Source of the DNA: Limonium bicolor | Lineage: Eukaryota; Streptophyta; Magnoliopsida; Caryophyllales; Plumbaginaceae | DNA length: 64,000 nucleotides | Direction: 5' to 3' | Assembly (NCBI GenBank): GCA_023374045.1 | Contig: CM041781.1 | Span: 148,420,982 to 148,484,981 of the forward strand | In this document: positions 34,466 through 47,910 of the stretch, one piece after another | Numbering within the stretch: the stretch's first letter is position 1 | How the letters are laid out: every line of letters begins with the position of its first letter | Position numbers and translations under genes: made by a program | Notes under the pieces: generated by a model | What the model saw: only the letters and a program-made list of their open reading frames with translations | Told to the model about the DNA's origin: nothing | The model's database searches: none

Positions 34466-37400
34466 GAATGGCGACTCTGCTGGGGAAAACTTGAGTAAGT
34501 TTTTCTCATAAACTTGGTCAAGGAAGACTGAACTCCATTCAAAATTGTCGGGAATCCCCAACTTCTTTCAAAACCTTCAAGAGATTCATTTCCAAGCCTT
34601 TAGGATTACTCTACTCCACACTTAGAGTGTGCTTTGTGAGGATAGTTAGGACAAATGTTTAGAATTCGAAATTGACTTTGATTACCACATGTGTGCTTTG
34701 ACCTTTGCATGCTTCGCTTTTGTTTACTATTGTGTGTCTACTGCTTCATGTTCACTGCTCTTCATTCATGACATAATTGCTTATTTACGGTTTTTGTAAA
34801 TGGGGCCTTCGTAGAAAGGAGCCAACCCATTGTTGCATCGGGTAGTCTAGGAGCATGCATTCCTCTGTGTCACCATCACTATCTGCCGGCGGGATTAACA
34901 ATTGGTCCACAATTGATTCCCTCTGAGTATGGGTCCTTCGTAGTTAAGGAGTAAACCCACGAGGTGGTACGGCCGTAGTTGTCTACACCTTGAAACAACT
35001 CAGGATCCTTTCAAACACCTTTTCGAGTCAAAGCCAGCATATAGTAAGCTATGAGCCTTTAGTGTCCAGCTGCCTTATCCGGTGTCTAGGATGGGTTTCA
35101 TGGGTAGTTGCCCCCTTGTATGCCGCCTGTCTGACCACCCTTCACATTACCCTGAAGATTACATGGGCTCAGTTCTCCAAGTGTCCTTTGCAGCACGGGT
35201 GTTTCTAAAGCCTGATGTCACGCTACTCGTCCATAGAGGATCCCGTATTTACCGGATACCCATACATGGCACAACGTATTCAGTGAATAATTTAGACTTT
35301 AGACACACCTGACCGTGCAGACGACAGGAGACCCGATCCCATGCAATACTTCCCCGAGTTTTCCGGAAAGTGAGTATGTTGTTAATCACCGGCCGTGGCT
35401 CGTGTGGCTGTATCATTTCGGGTATCCTAACCTTTCGAACTTAAGAACTCCGGACTTTCTTGATGACATGCCTCATAAGGCATAACAGAGATAAATCCCG
35501 AGAGATGAACAGTGAAGGGATGACGGTTCCCCCGGTGGTATGGAAGCATTGATTGACCTGGAAGGTGATTATCCCAATCATTCACACTCAGCTCCACATA
35601 AAATCAGCCACGATTTTTATTTGCACTTACATATATGTGTGACCACATTTTAAAAATTAGCAAAAATCAAAAAAATGAATCATGTCAAACACTCTAATGA
35701 AATATCTTTAAAGTCGTTCATCTCTAATGATTTTCAAAATTGTTATTTCCAAAACAGTTTTCAAAAACGGTTTCAATCAAAGTCTTCTAGAAAACAAACT
35801 TTGTCAAACGGTTTGCAAAAGAATAGATGTTTTCACAAATGTAGTTTCAAAAACTATTTTCACAAACAGATTTCAAGAAAACCTTCTTTACACAAACGAA
35901 TTTCGGAACAACATTTTTCATGGATCATATTTCAATATAGTTTTCGAAAACAGTTTTCAAAATTGATTTTCACAAACAGATTTTAAGAAAACCTACTTTA
36001 CACAAACGAATTTCGGAACAACATTTTTCATGGATCATATTTCAAAATAGTTTTCGAAAACAGTTTTCAAAATTGATTTTCACAAATGTATTTCAAAATA
36101 AATGATTTAGTCCCCATGTCGTGACCCGCTATTTTTGAAGTTCAACCCACCTTCAGGAGCAGCGGTCATTACCGTGGAGCGTACTAGTCATTTCGTGTTT
36201 TCACAAAAGTGGTGGATTTTCACAAAGAATATATGCTCGATCATTCACCTTTCCTTTCTCAAAAAATGCCCCTTATTTTCCTTCACCGGAGCAAGTGGGA
36301 TGCATGAAGATCAACGACGATTCGAGCCAAAATTAGAGTTGCACCAACCCGAGTCGAGCGACATGAAGATCAGAAACAACCTTTTGAGTTCGAAGCTGCA
36401 AAGGGTCAGAAGAGCACCAACCAGTTTCTCTTGATCATAGTGTCACCTTGTTGCCCGAACACGAAGACGAGCGAACGGCCAATCAAGAGCCCGCACATGA
36501 ATGAGCTGCCAGTCAGAAGCTCAAAGACGAAGCAGAAGAATTCGGGAGAAGTTTTTAAGCTCAAACTCCCCCATTTAATGACTTTTAGAATTGGTGTACA
36601 GGTTTTCCCCTAGCATTCTTTTCTCTCTTGTCCATTTCTGAATAGATTACATGTATAGGTTTACACATTCCCTTTGAATTTATTTAGATCACTGTGTATA
36701 GGGTTCCCCACTCCCTATTTTTATTTGCGAATGATCGAGTATCAAAATTTCAATTGAGAAAATCCACCACTTCAAAAACACGTGTTTTCAAAACTGTTTT
36801 TCTAAAAACTTGATTTCTTTTAGCACATACGAATTGCTTCTTCCCATCTTCGGTCATTTCATATTTATTAATCATGCATGAATCACACCCATGTGAGAAA
36901 AATTGCATAATCACATGTTGCATTCCCAACACATCACACACAAGCATTCATCCCATTTTTTTTAAAGCATGCTAACATTCACATTTGTCATATTCTTTTT
37001 CTAATATAATGACTGTGTTTGCAGGTGAGTAACCGCGTTTGCCCACGAGTGAAAGCGTGACCCCCGAAGCGATAGGCAAGAAATACCAGGGATTCAAGCA
37101 TCTTCCCATTCGGCATGCCATGTACATAGAGACTAACACCAACAAAAGAGCATATACCAATAAATCATACATCCAAAAAATCATATACCCAAAAAAAAAA
37201 TCCCAAATAAAAGAAAAGCATACATCCAAAATCCAAAAAAAATCATACATCCAAAAAATCCAAAAAAAGCATACGTTCAAAAATCCCAAAAAAAAAATGC
37301 AGTCAATGTCATATATTATGGGGCCACCATGCAGGAGTTGTCACTCCCTAAAATTCCAAAACTCAAGGAGCCAAACACCAACCCGACCTCATTGGAGAAT

Positions 37401-40037
37401 TACTTCTTCAACAACAATCACCACAACTCGACCACCTTCAGAGCCAACAATGACGGGATGAGCTTCATGAATCGCAAGCTGAATTTGGCTCAAGCGAGAC
37501 TAGTCATAACCTTACCACTCATGCATTGCATTCAAAACGAAAAACACACAACAAAAAAAACATTCAGTCAAAATCCAAAGTCAACCATCTTCATTCATCA
37601 CTTTTAGCATTTCACGCATCTTATACGTAGTAATTCCATATTACCACAATAGATTGCATTGTAGATAGTCGTGTTTGCATACTCTCGTATCGAATGACAT
37701 CTTTGGGAAAAATCTTGAGAGAATGATTGAACGGAGTGCGTGAACCACTAAACTCTCGACCCATCAATGAACACAAGGGTCTAACCAAAATCAGCACCAC
37801 AAACCAAGTGAGAAGTGTGCAAAGAGCGATATTTTCTCTTGAATTTCGATTGAGTGTTTTGGACGATCTATTAAGCGATGAGGGAAGGTAGAAAGATCCA
37901 ACAGAGGTAAGACCACGAGTGACTTGTGCTTTCCTTTAGCACATGGAGAGGCATGATTCAAAGTGAGATCAATGTCGATAGCAAGATACGAACTGTGATT
38001 CATGTAAAGATCCGAGAATAGTAAGAAAACAATCATTGACTAACGAGAATGACGAGGCACTTAGGAATACAAGTCCCCACAAAACCAAAAAGCTTTGACT
38101 GCCCTATACATAACCCCTTAGTGAGCCCCGCTGAGCCTTTCATGAAAAACTCTTTCTTCAGAAACTCCACAACAGGCCAACCCACGTACATATACTTACT
38201 TGCCCTTGCAATAGAGGATCTCAAAGGAGCCGGAGCCATGGTCTCTCCCCACCATCTTCACAAAAACAACAAATGAAATGCTTGAAGAAATCAGTGAGTC
38301 AATGCAACTCCAAAGCCAAACACAAAAAAAAACACCGGAAATGTTCAAGAAGATCGATGAGTCAATGCAACTCCAGAGCTGAAAGCCAAAATACAAAGCA
38401 GAGAACGCTTGAGAAAGTTGATGAGCCAAATGCAGTTTCAAAAAAAACAAAATGAGAAGAAAGTTCAAATCGAGCACCAGAAGAGGTAAGAAAGAGAAAT
38501 CCAAATCAGAAGGACCAATGATGTCCCATAGAAACCAATAAAAGGTTATCAAAACCCGCCCAATCATTCCACCCATGGCAAAGGTGAAACACGTCCTCTA
38601 TTGCACAAAAGCTCCACAATTCCCAAATAAATTCCCCAGTCCCATGTAACATACATCATACCCCTCAGCCCCGTTATAACCCAATAAAAGACCTCTGACT
38701 CGTTAGATGATGAGCGTTGACCGAAAGTATCGGATCTGAAACATGAATCATAAGTTTCGTACTTGTTATCAACATGTCCCGTCATACCAAAGGGACCGTT
38801 AGCGAATGAGTGTGACCTAACCTCACAAGGTCTCTAGAGTGCGAGTGACTCTTCAACTGAACCACCAAATCATAATCAGCCTACCCCATTGCAGGTGAGG
38901 AATTTGAGGAACGGAAAGTCCATAACCTCGAAAAGGAATTCTAAGGAAAATACTCAAGAAAGATTGGACCTGTATCCCTCCATGAGAGGAAAGTGATTCA
39001 CGCATTCGAGTTCAATAATCACTCAAGATCGAACTGGAGATGTCTTATATTCGTAAACCTTGTATTAACAGAGATATGACCGTACCCTCTCTCCCAAAAC
39101 TGCATATGCATTTGGCCTCATGTTTTGCACCCAGTGTTTGCATGCATCATAGGCACTTCATCATTAACATCTGACTGGTAAGACTATGCATAGTCTCGCT
39201 GAAGTTAACCTCAGTTGTAGTTGTTGAAGCATAACTTCCAATCAAAAGAAGTCAAAACTGGAGCCATCCACTGTCATACGCGAGTCTCATCAACACCACT
39301 CCCAAAGCCAATGGAGCCATGCGGGAGCCATCCTCAAAACACTAAGACTATCCCTAGGGCTACACTGGAGCCGATTCATCATCAAAGCCTCGCCCACAGA
39401 GGAGCGAACTACGTATGGTCTGATCTCAATATGGAATTGAGTACGTAGGCAGCCCGTCCAGGGTGCGACCACATCAAAGGCGAAAACTTCCCTTTTCCCC
39501 TCCGTGTCATTAAAGTGAACCAACCAAAGCATCGTCATGCTCATTCAGCACAAGGTCATCCCGGAGCCATCCATGGAAATCCTGGAACGATGACAGGAAC
39601 TTCCAATAAAGTCATGCAATTGTGTTTAGCCATTCACACGTGAAAAACCATTCACCCACAGTAAAGTCCACATCAAAACCTCATCAAACCACAATAAATC
39701 CATCACCGGAGCCATCGAACTACTTCAAAACAACCAAATCCACCAACCGTTTCAAACCCACCAACCACCCCGAGACCATTGGTCACACCGGAGCCATCAA
39801 CGCATATCGGAGCCATCAACGCATACCGGAGCCGTCAACGCATGCTGGAGCCATCTCAGATCCTTGAAGCCATGCCGGAGTCACTGGAGCCATCCCGAAG
39901 TTTTGATGTAACTCTAGAGCCATCTGCTCACACACCCACAAACAGGGAGTTCAATTCAATTAATACATTTGTTAACCATCTCACATCGCATATCACTTGC
40001 ATATACCCACATAATTGGTTCACTATCTAATGCATCT

Positions 40038-41897
40038 TCACACCCGCTAGGCAGCTATTGCGCTACTAGTGCGGTCACACTTTCATTTTACACCCGCCAG
40101 GCAGCTATTGCGCTACTGGTGCGGTCGCACTTTTGTCTTACACCCGCTAGGCAGCTATTGCGCTACTAGTGCGGTCACACTTTCATTTTACACCCGCCAG
40201 GCAGCTATTGCGCTACTGGTGCGGTCGCATTTCTATTTTACACCCGCTAGACAGCTATTGCGCTACTAGTGCGGTCGAACTTTTCGTTTTACACCTGCTA
40301 GGCAGCCATTGCGCTACTAGTACGGTCGCCTTTCATTTTACACCCGCTAGACAACTATTGCGCTACTAGTGCGGTCGAAATTTTCGTTTTACACCTGCTA
40401 GGCAGCTATTGCGCTACTAGTACGGTCGCCTTTCATTTTACACCCGCTAGACAGCTATTGTGCTACTAGTGCGGTCGAATTTTTCGTTTTACACCTGCTA
40501 GACAGCTATTGCACTACTAGTACGGTCGCCCTTCATTTTACACCCGCTAGACAGCTATTGCGCTACTAGTGCAGTCGAACTTTTCGTTTTACACCTGCTA
40601 GGCAGCTATTGCGCTACTAGTACGGTCGCCTTTCATTTTACACCCGCTAGACAGCTATGCGCTACTAGTGCGGTCGAACTTTTCGTTTTACACCTGCTAG
40701 GCAGCCATTGCGCTACGTACGTCGCCTTTCATTTTACACCCGCTAGACAGCTATTGCGCTACTAGTGCGGTCGATTTTTCGTTTTACACCTGCTAGACAG
40801 CTATTGCGCTACTAGTACGGTCGCCCTTCATTTTACACCCGCTAGACAGCTATTGCGCTACTAGTGCGGTCGAACTTTTCGTTTTACACCTGCTAGGAAG
40901 CTATTGCGCTACTAGTACGGTCTCCTTTTGTTTACACCTGCTAGACAGCTATTGCGCTACTAGTACGGTCTCACCTTTCATTTACACCTGCTAGACAGCT
41001 ATTGCGCTACTAGTGCGGTCGAACTTTTCGTTTTACACCTGCTAGGCAGCTATTGCGCTACTAGTACGGTCGCCTTTCAATTTACACCCGCTAGACAGCT
41101 ATTGCGCTACTAGTGCGGTCGAATTTTTCGTTTTACACCTGCTAGACAGCTATTGCGCTACTAGTACGGTCGCCCTTCATTTTACACCCGCTAGACAGCT
41201 ATTGCGCTACGTGCGGTCGAACTTTTCGTTTACACCTGCTAGGAAGCTATGCGCTACTAGTACGGTCTCCTTTTGTTTTACACCTGCTAGACAGATTGCG
41301 CTACTAGTACGGTCTCACCTTTCATTTTACACCCGCTAGACAGCTATTGCGCTACTAGTGCGGTCGAACTTTTCGTTTTACACCTGCTAGGCAGCTATTG
41401 CGCTACTAGTACGGTCACCTTTTATTTTACACCTGCTTGACAGCTATTGCGCTACTAATACGGTCGCCTTTCGTTTTACACCTACTAGACAGCTATTGCG
41501 CTACTAGTACGGTCGCCTTTCATTTTACACCCTCTAGGCAGCTATTACGCTACTATGTGGTCCCGTCATTTTTTCTCTCCACTAGGCAGCTATTACGCTA
41601 CTAGTGCGAGATCGTTCACTTCATAACCCCTAGGCAGCTATTACGCTACTAGTGCGGTCCTCCTTTTTTCCTCCACTGGCAGCTATTACGCTACTAGTGC
41701 GAGATCGTTAACTTCATAACCAGCTAGGCAGCTATTACGCTACTAGTTGCGTCGCATCTTCATTTTACACCCGCTAGGCAGCTATTACCTACTAGTGCGG
41801 TCCCGCCGTTTTTCCTTCACTAGGCAGCTATTACGCTACTAGTGCAGATTGTTTCACACCCACCTGCTAGGAAGCTATTACCTACTAGTACGGTGCA
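40038..41897 (+). repeat. 51-bp minisatellite, copy 2
   Basis: Same unit types and order as 26545-28412. It has several short deletions inside otherwise unchanged units, for example near 40658, 40715, 41210, 41250 and 41290. Confidence 0.9.
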
Positions 41898-41906
41898 CAT
41901 GAAAAG

Positions 41907-42522
41907 TATTATAGGCTCGTCATAAGTCCTATAGCTAGATATCAAGAGGTCTAGTTGAGGCACTCCTAAGTCCTCGTACTTTCATCGCATTCTAGGCCCG
42001 TCATAAGCCCTAGGACTGGATATCAAGAGGTCCAGTTTAGGCACTCCTAAGCCCTCGTGCACCTTAAACAAATTGGGTTGTTGGTATTATAGGCTCGTCA
42101 CACGTCACACAGACCACATCCTCATCAGGTCTAGTTGAGGCACTCCTAAGTCCTCGTACTTTCAATCGCATTCTAGGCCCGTCATAAGCCCTAGGACTGG
42201 ATATCAAGAGGTCCAGTTGAGGCACTCCTAAGCCCTCGTGCACCTTAAATCAAATCGGGTTGTTGGTATTATAGGCTCGTCATAAGTCCTATAGCTAGAT
42301 ATCAAGAGGTCTAGTTGAGGCACTCCTAAGCCCTCGTACTTTCACTCGTATTCTAGGCCCGTCATAAGCCCTAGGACTGGATGTCAAGAGGTCCAGTTGA
42401 GGCACTCCTAAGCCCTCGTGCATCCCAAACGAATCTATTGTTAGCATTCTAGGCTCATCCTAAGTCCTAGGGCTGGATATCAAGAGGTCCAGTTGAGGCT
42501 CTCGTAATAAGTCCTCGTGCAT
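41907..42522 (+). repeat. 180-bp array, copy 2
   Basis: Same three units and last half unit as 28423-29035. At 42098-42126 one unit has a run of scrambled bases, while its flanks are unchanged. Confidence 0.88.
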
Positions 42523-42622
42523 TCAGCTATATATCATTCCCATCGCATTCATATATTATCTTCCTCACGGTCACATCCCAATGCACCCAATACCATAGTG
42601 AGAATTTTTGGCGCCCACTCAA

Positions 42623-42673
42623 CCTTGATCCAATTCTGCAAGGGTTTGCAAAATTGAATCAAGGGGAGCCATT
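42623..42673 (+). promoter_or_regulatory. PPT hairpin and polypurine tract before LTR C
   Basis: Identical to the structure at 29140-29190. It directly precedes LTR C at 42674. Confidence 0.85.
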
Positions 42674-45600
42674 TGTAGACACCAAAAATTCTCACCCCAT
42701 AAAAACAAAATTCAAAAAAATAAATAAAATAAGATGATCATCGTCTTCCTTTTCCGAACCATATCTATGTGCATACCAAAACGAAACCATCTTTTTATGA
42801 AAAAATTCTCAAAATTTTCGCAACCCAATCTCAAGTGTGTGGCCCAATTCAGGAGACCCGTTCCAGCTTCTTCGTTTGTCCACGTTTTACTCAGCCCAAA
42901 ACAACACTCAAAAACCCTAGCCTAACAAGACAGCTGGAGGATCTCTTCAATATCGATCGAGGATCTTCCCCTTTCCTCCTAGAGATGACTCGCCTCCCTC
43001 ATCCCCTTCTTTCAGGGAGCCAATCTTGTAAAACCTGAAGGGAAATGGAGAACGATTTCGGTCTTCTTCAAACCCAGTCGCACCAACCCCCATATCTTTC
43101 CCTGTCCATCGTTCTGCACCAACAAGAGAGAAACAGAAAGCTCAAACGGTGGCTATGGCCTTCCCCTTTCTCTGCTTTCTTTGAGAAAAACCCACTCCTC
43201 CCGAGATGAAGGCAAAGAATCTTAACCTTCTGGCATTGTTAATCCATCGTTCTTTATTTGCCAGTCAGCCTCGATCTCTCCTCTCGACCTCAACCCTAGT
43301 CACAGTGGCTAGTGCCCATTTACCATACTCCACCCCTCCCTCTGAGTAGTTTTCGTCCGCCATCTCTTGCGAGAGGGACTTTGGGTGGAAAAATGCTCTG
43401 GTGCGGGGCAAATCACTTATCGATCCTTGGTGAATCTCACCCTCGGTGGTGGTATTTCAATTTGAAACTCAGTTGAAATCCTTCGGGATTGCTCTAATTT
43501 GGAGCTCGCAGATTCTACATTCAGTATGCTTGGATTATTACGGTGGGATCTCATCGTAATACCTATGGCGGTTTTCTTCCGGCCTTTCCCGCAGTTGGGA
43601 GTTTGTCCGTGTTCATGTCCTTTTCGGATTCAATCATCGGTGGGTTAGTGCCAGGTTGTTTTCTTCCTGCTTTCGTTTATTATTATTTTTTCGTTCTCTG
43701 ATTAAGAAGCTCTCTCGCTATTTCGGTCGAGTTTACCTTGCTGTTGTGGTAATTTATTCTATATCGACATATCTGCCCTCACTTTGTTTTGTCTGGTAAG
43801 TTTGATCCCTTGGTTTTGCTTGACCTTAAATCTGACTCCAACTGTAGTATTTTACCTTCGGTTATGATTGGCTTGGCCTATGTGCATATACGGTTTCGAT
43901 GGTATAATGTTGTCGCCAACTTGCTGTGCAATCGCTTTTCTTTTGAGGCATTCTGGTTTTGAGATTCAATTTCCAGAGACTAGTTGCTTAGATTTGTCTT
44001 TGGCTTTACACCATGGTTTATCTGGGTTCTACTTTCAATACTGCGCCCTGGGTTACTTATTCCGTTCAGATTCGTCGCCTCCTACTCAGTTCTTATGCTC
44101 TCGTGCATTTTCTTTTGGGTTTGGTTATTGATTGAACTAGAATTCCTGCCCAGTTTCATCGCTTATTACATTTCAAATTTGTGTTGGATTATCGGAAGTT
44201 TAATTTGGTCGCCTCTTCCTTTAGCACCTGGTTGCTACTTTTGGCTGCTCGATCCAAATCCAGCCAGACCACTCACTGTTCTTGAACGTTCCATCTTGGT
44301 TTAATGTTCGATTGGCTCTGGTGTACTACTTAATGTCCATCTGCTCCCGTTTGTCTTTATGTTTTAAGGTACACGCACAGTGAATCGGACATGATTTGAG
44401 GTCTGCAACCGTGGGCTGTTTGAAATTGATCTTGAACTGTGAAAGCTAATTATGTTGTTCATGACGGGTCCTTGTGGGTTTGGAAATTAGTATAAAACTA
44501 GCATACAAACTTGCCCCTTTTGTGCACTGATGTCAGTTTGGGAATTACTTTGCTTCTGGATATGCATTTGCTCCTATGCTTATCGATGTGGTTGGAGTTG
44601 AATCTGATTCAAAGCATTTGTTTTATTACTGTTGGCTATCCCGCTTAACCCGCTCACTACTTTACTTTATGCCATGATCGAGGTACATACAAAATTGATG
44701 GAACTTGGGCTGGACTTGCTTTGCTTGGAAATGACTTTGGGCCAGACAATTTGATCATGGGGATATACTTCGGATTTGATTGAGGAACTGTAAACTGCTA
44801 GACTAGGAAAGAAGCATTTTGGCTCGGACTACTTGGGTAATTCCACAGTCTTCGGAAAACGGTTGGTGTATCTCTTCGGATCCCCTTCAGCTCGAGTGAG
44901 GCGGCGTCGATGCGACCCCCCATAGCAGCTCTTTTAATTCAGCACTTTAATTCAACATTTTAATTCAGCTCTTGTAATTTGTCTATTAGTTGTGCTACCT
45001 AGTATAGTCTTGGATTTCATAATTTTCTGTATTTGTCCGCTTGATCATTTTTACCCTTTTTATCTTTCATACATATTTTTGAATGCTTGTTTATACATGT
45101 CCGATTCTATTATACATTGGATGTTTTATTTGTCAGTTTTGTCCTATAAATTGATAGATTGGCTTAGCACAGGTGACCATAGAATAGCCTTTAGGTTTGC
45201 CTGCTTATTTCTGGACGCTTCGAGTCCAGTTTAGAAAAGCTTCTAGGTTCAGGGATGTTCCTCACTCAAACGGGCCGTAGAGCCTGGTCGGTGGGGAACG
45301 CCTTTCCCTCATAAAATTTTCCAAACAATCCATAATTGTCAGAATAAAAGTTACAATCAATCAATCATCCAATTCTAAATCAATTCAAAGATCCAATGAG
45401 TCAAATTCCACTTCAAAATCAATCTCTCTCATCAAACACTCTTTCAAACAATCTCTCATGCTCATCAAACGCACTTCAAAATCAATCTCTCACACTCTCA
45501 TCAAACACACTACAAAATCAATCCAATCTTTCGCAGATCTCTCATACAACACACTCCAAAAAAATCTCGCTCATACTCATTCATCAGACACTCTTCAAAA

Positions 45601-47910
45601 TCAATCTCTTTCATACTCTCCCATCGAACACCCTTCGAATCCAATCTTTCTCATACTCTCATACAACACTCCAAAAATCATCCCTCTCATACGCATTCAT
45701 CATACACTCTTCAAAATCAATCTCTTTCATACTCCCATCGAACACCCTTCGATCCAATTTTTCTCATGCTCCAGCAACAAAAACACATTTCAAAAGCAAT
45801 CCTTATCACACTCACTCATCAAACACTCTTTCAAAACAATCATTCTCCACACTCATCAAACATTCTTCATACACAATTCAAAACTCATTCCAATTCATTG
45901 TCAATACCAACTTCAAATCATCCAGCTGAGGCCCAGTTTGAAGTCTACTCGGCCCAATTTTCAAATCTTAAATCGGACCCTAATCACAAGGCCCATTCTT
46001 GCCTAAATCTCTATCCCATGTCTGGTCCAAAAATCAAGCCCAAACCAAGGATACGGCCCATTTACAAAGCCCAAATCTGGCCCAGTTTTCAAAACCAATT
46101 CGGCCATTCTTCAAGGCCCAATCAGACTCATTTTCTAAAGCCCAATGCAATTCAATCCAATTTATCAATTCAAACCGATTCAATTCGAACCCAATTCAAT
46201 TCAATTCAACCCATATCATTTCAATTCAACCCGATTCATTTCAATTCAAGCCCAATTCAATTCAATTCTTAATTCAATTAGATTCAATCTCAATTTCAAT
46301 CCAATTCATTTCAAAATTCTTTTCATTCCCAATTCAATTCAACTTCATTTCAATCCCAAATAATTCCAAACATCATAAATCTCAAACTCCTTGAAATCCC
46401 AAACTCCTTAGAACTCAAGCATCTCAAACCTTCGAACGTCTCAGCAGCTCAACAGACTCGAAGGTCTCAACAGCTCAACGGATTTAAAAGTCTCAGCAGT
46501 TCAATAGAATCATCAAATTCAAACACCTTGAAAACCCTCAGCTCCTCAAAAAGCCGAACCTCTTGAAATTTGATAATCCTTTCAAGCCTCAAACGTCTCA
46601 CAGACACAAGCGTCTCACAGACATCTTTTTTGTAAGATTTCAAATATCTCACAGAGTCAAGCACTTCAAAACTCCAAAACAAACCCGACAATCCATCAAA
46701 CCCCCACAAAATGACCCAATACCTCTTTGACCCTCCAAAGACCCAAGTTGACAAAACCCTCCTAAAACTCCCAAAAGCCCAATATCTGAACTACGTAAGG
46801 TCTGATCTCAACAGGGAGTTGAGTACGTAGGCAACCCACAGGGTGCGACCCCCACATCGAACACAATGCCTTTTTTCACTCAACCACCTCACCTCCAAAC
46901 AACCCTGTATCGTCTCACGACCCGAGGTCTCACAGACTTTGTTATCCAATGATTCGAATGTCTCATAGACCCGAACATCTCACAGACCCGAGCGTCTCAC
47001 AGATTCGAGCGTCTCACAGACTTCGACATCTCAAGGTTTCAAACGTCTCATAGACCCAAGCGTCTAACAGACTACCCCCTCAAACCTGAAACTTCAAACA
47101 TCTCCAAAAAAAACCTGAACTACGTAAGGTCTGATCTCAACAGGGAGTTGAGTACGTAGGCAGCCCACATAGGGTGCGACCCCCATTCCAATCCAAAAAA
47201 CCTCTTTCCCAACTCCAAGGTGATATTCATGTCTTTCAAACATTAAATTCAATCCCTCTGACTCCCACAAACTCCGACTTCTTCAACTCTCAAAATCAGA
47301 CTCCTAATCTTTCATTCTATACTCATTCAAATTCATCAATTCTTCTTCTTGGCGCTGGCTTGGCAGAAAAGCTCGCCTCATCCACTCTCTTTCTCTCCTC
47401 CTGTCCTAATCCTATCCTTTGGCTTTAACTGAATCTCTCTAATAAGGTTTTGAAAGAAGGCAATCCCGACAATTGGAGACCGAGGTTTCCTCGGGCACCA
47501 ATCCGAATCGTGGTCGTTGCCACTTCTGAGGGTGGTGTAACCCAGTGCGAACCCAACACAGAATCCCTGACATGACCAGATAAGTCCTATCCATAGGCAA
47601 CAATCTCAGAGTCAACTAAGGTTCTAAGAACCCTTCTCATCCCTTCCTAGTTCCTTGGTCAACTAGGTGACGACTCTAGTCAATTTCCGCCCTTAGGGCA
47701 TAAGTCCGTGGGAGCCCATCGAGAGCGGGTGTAGTGCTCATGCATTCCCCTTATGCTTTCTGGGAAAGACGGACGAGGGTTTAATAGGTATTTGAGGGAT
47801 GCCGGATAACGGTTTTCACCCTCCACAGAATGGCATTTTCTAGGATATCGGCTTTTCAGTAGATCATATTTATATAGACCCCCCCTCATACCGAAAAATC
47901 ACCCTCCACA
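42674..47910 (+). repeat. LTR C (5.2 kb), outer 3' LTR
   Basis: Near copy of LTR B with many small deletions. It ends CACCCTCCACA at 47910, followed by TAACCTACT rather than the primer-binding site, so it is the outer end of the composite. Hairpins are at 46791-46830 and 47120-47159. Confidence 0.85.

Larger units (their letters stand above)
34466..42673 (+). other. Internal region 2 (non-coding copy of region 1)
   Basis: Near-identical to 20921-29190 from about 21250/34790 onward; the first 300 bases are visibly more different. Primer-binding-like TGGCGACTCTGCTGGGGA is at 34469-34486. It carries the same 110-bp repeats, hairpin variant (39409-39448), arrays and PPT hairpin. No gag or pol motif. 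The right half has many 1-8 base deletions relative to copy 1. Confidence 0.85.
14473..47910 (+). mobile_element. Composite non-coding LTR element: LTR-INT-LTR-INT-LTR
   Basis: Three LTRs that begin TGTAGACACC and end CACCCTCCACA (14473-20920, 29191-34465, 42674-47910) alternate with two 8.2-kb internal regions (20921-29190, 34466-42673). Each internal region starts with a primer-binding site and ends with a polypurine tract. No gag or pol domain is recognisable in either. Long LTRs with a long non-coding interior fit the class called LARD, non-autonomous derivatives that use enzymes of a partner. The second INT+LTR is a near copy of the first, offset by 13.47-13.55 kb. Flanks GTATC (left) and TAACC (right) do not match, so no target duplication is seen. 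This suggests recombination rather than one simple insertion. Confidence 0.85.
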
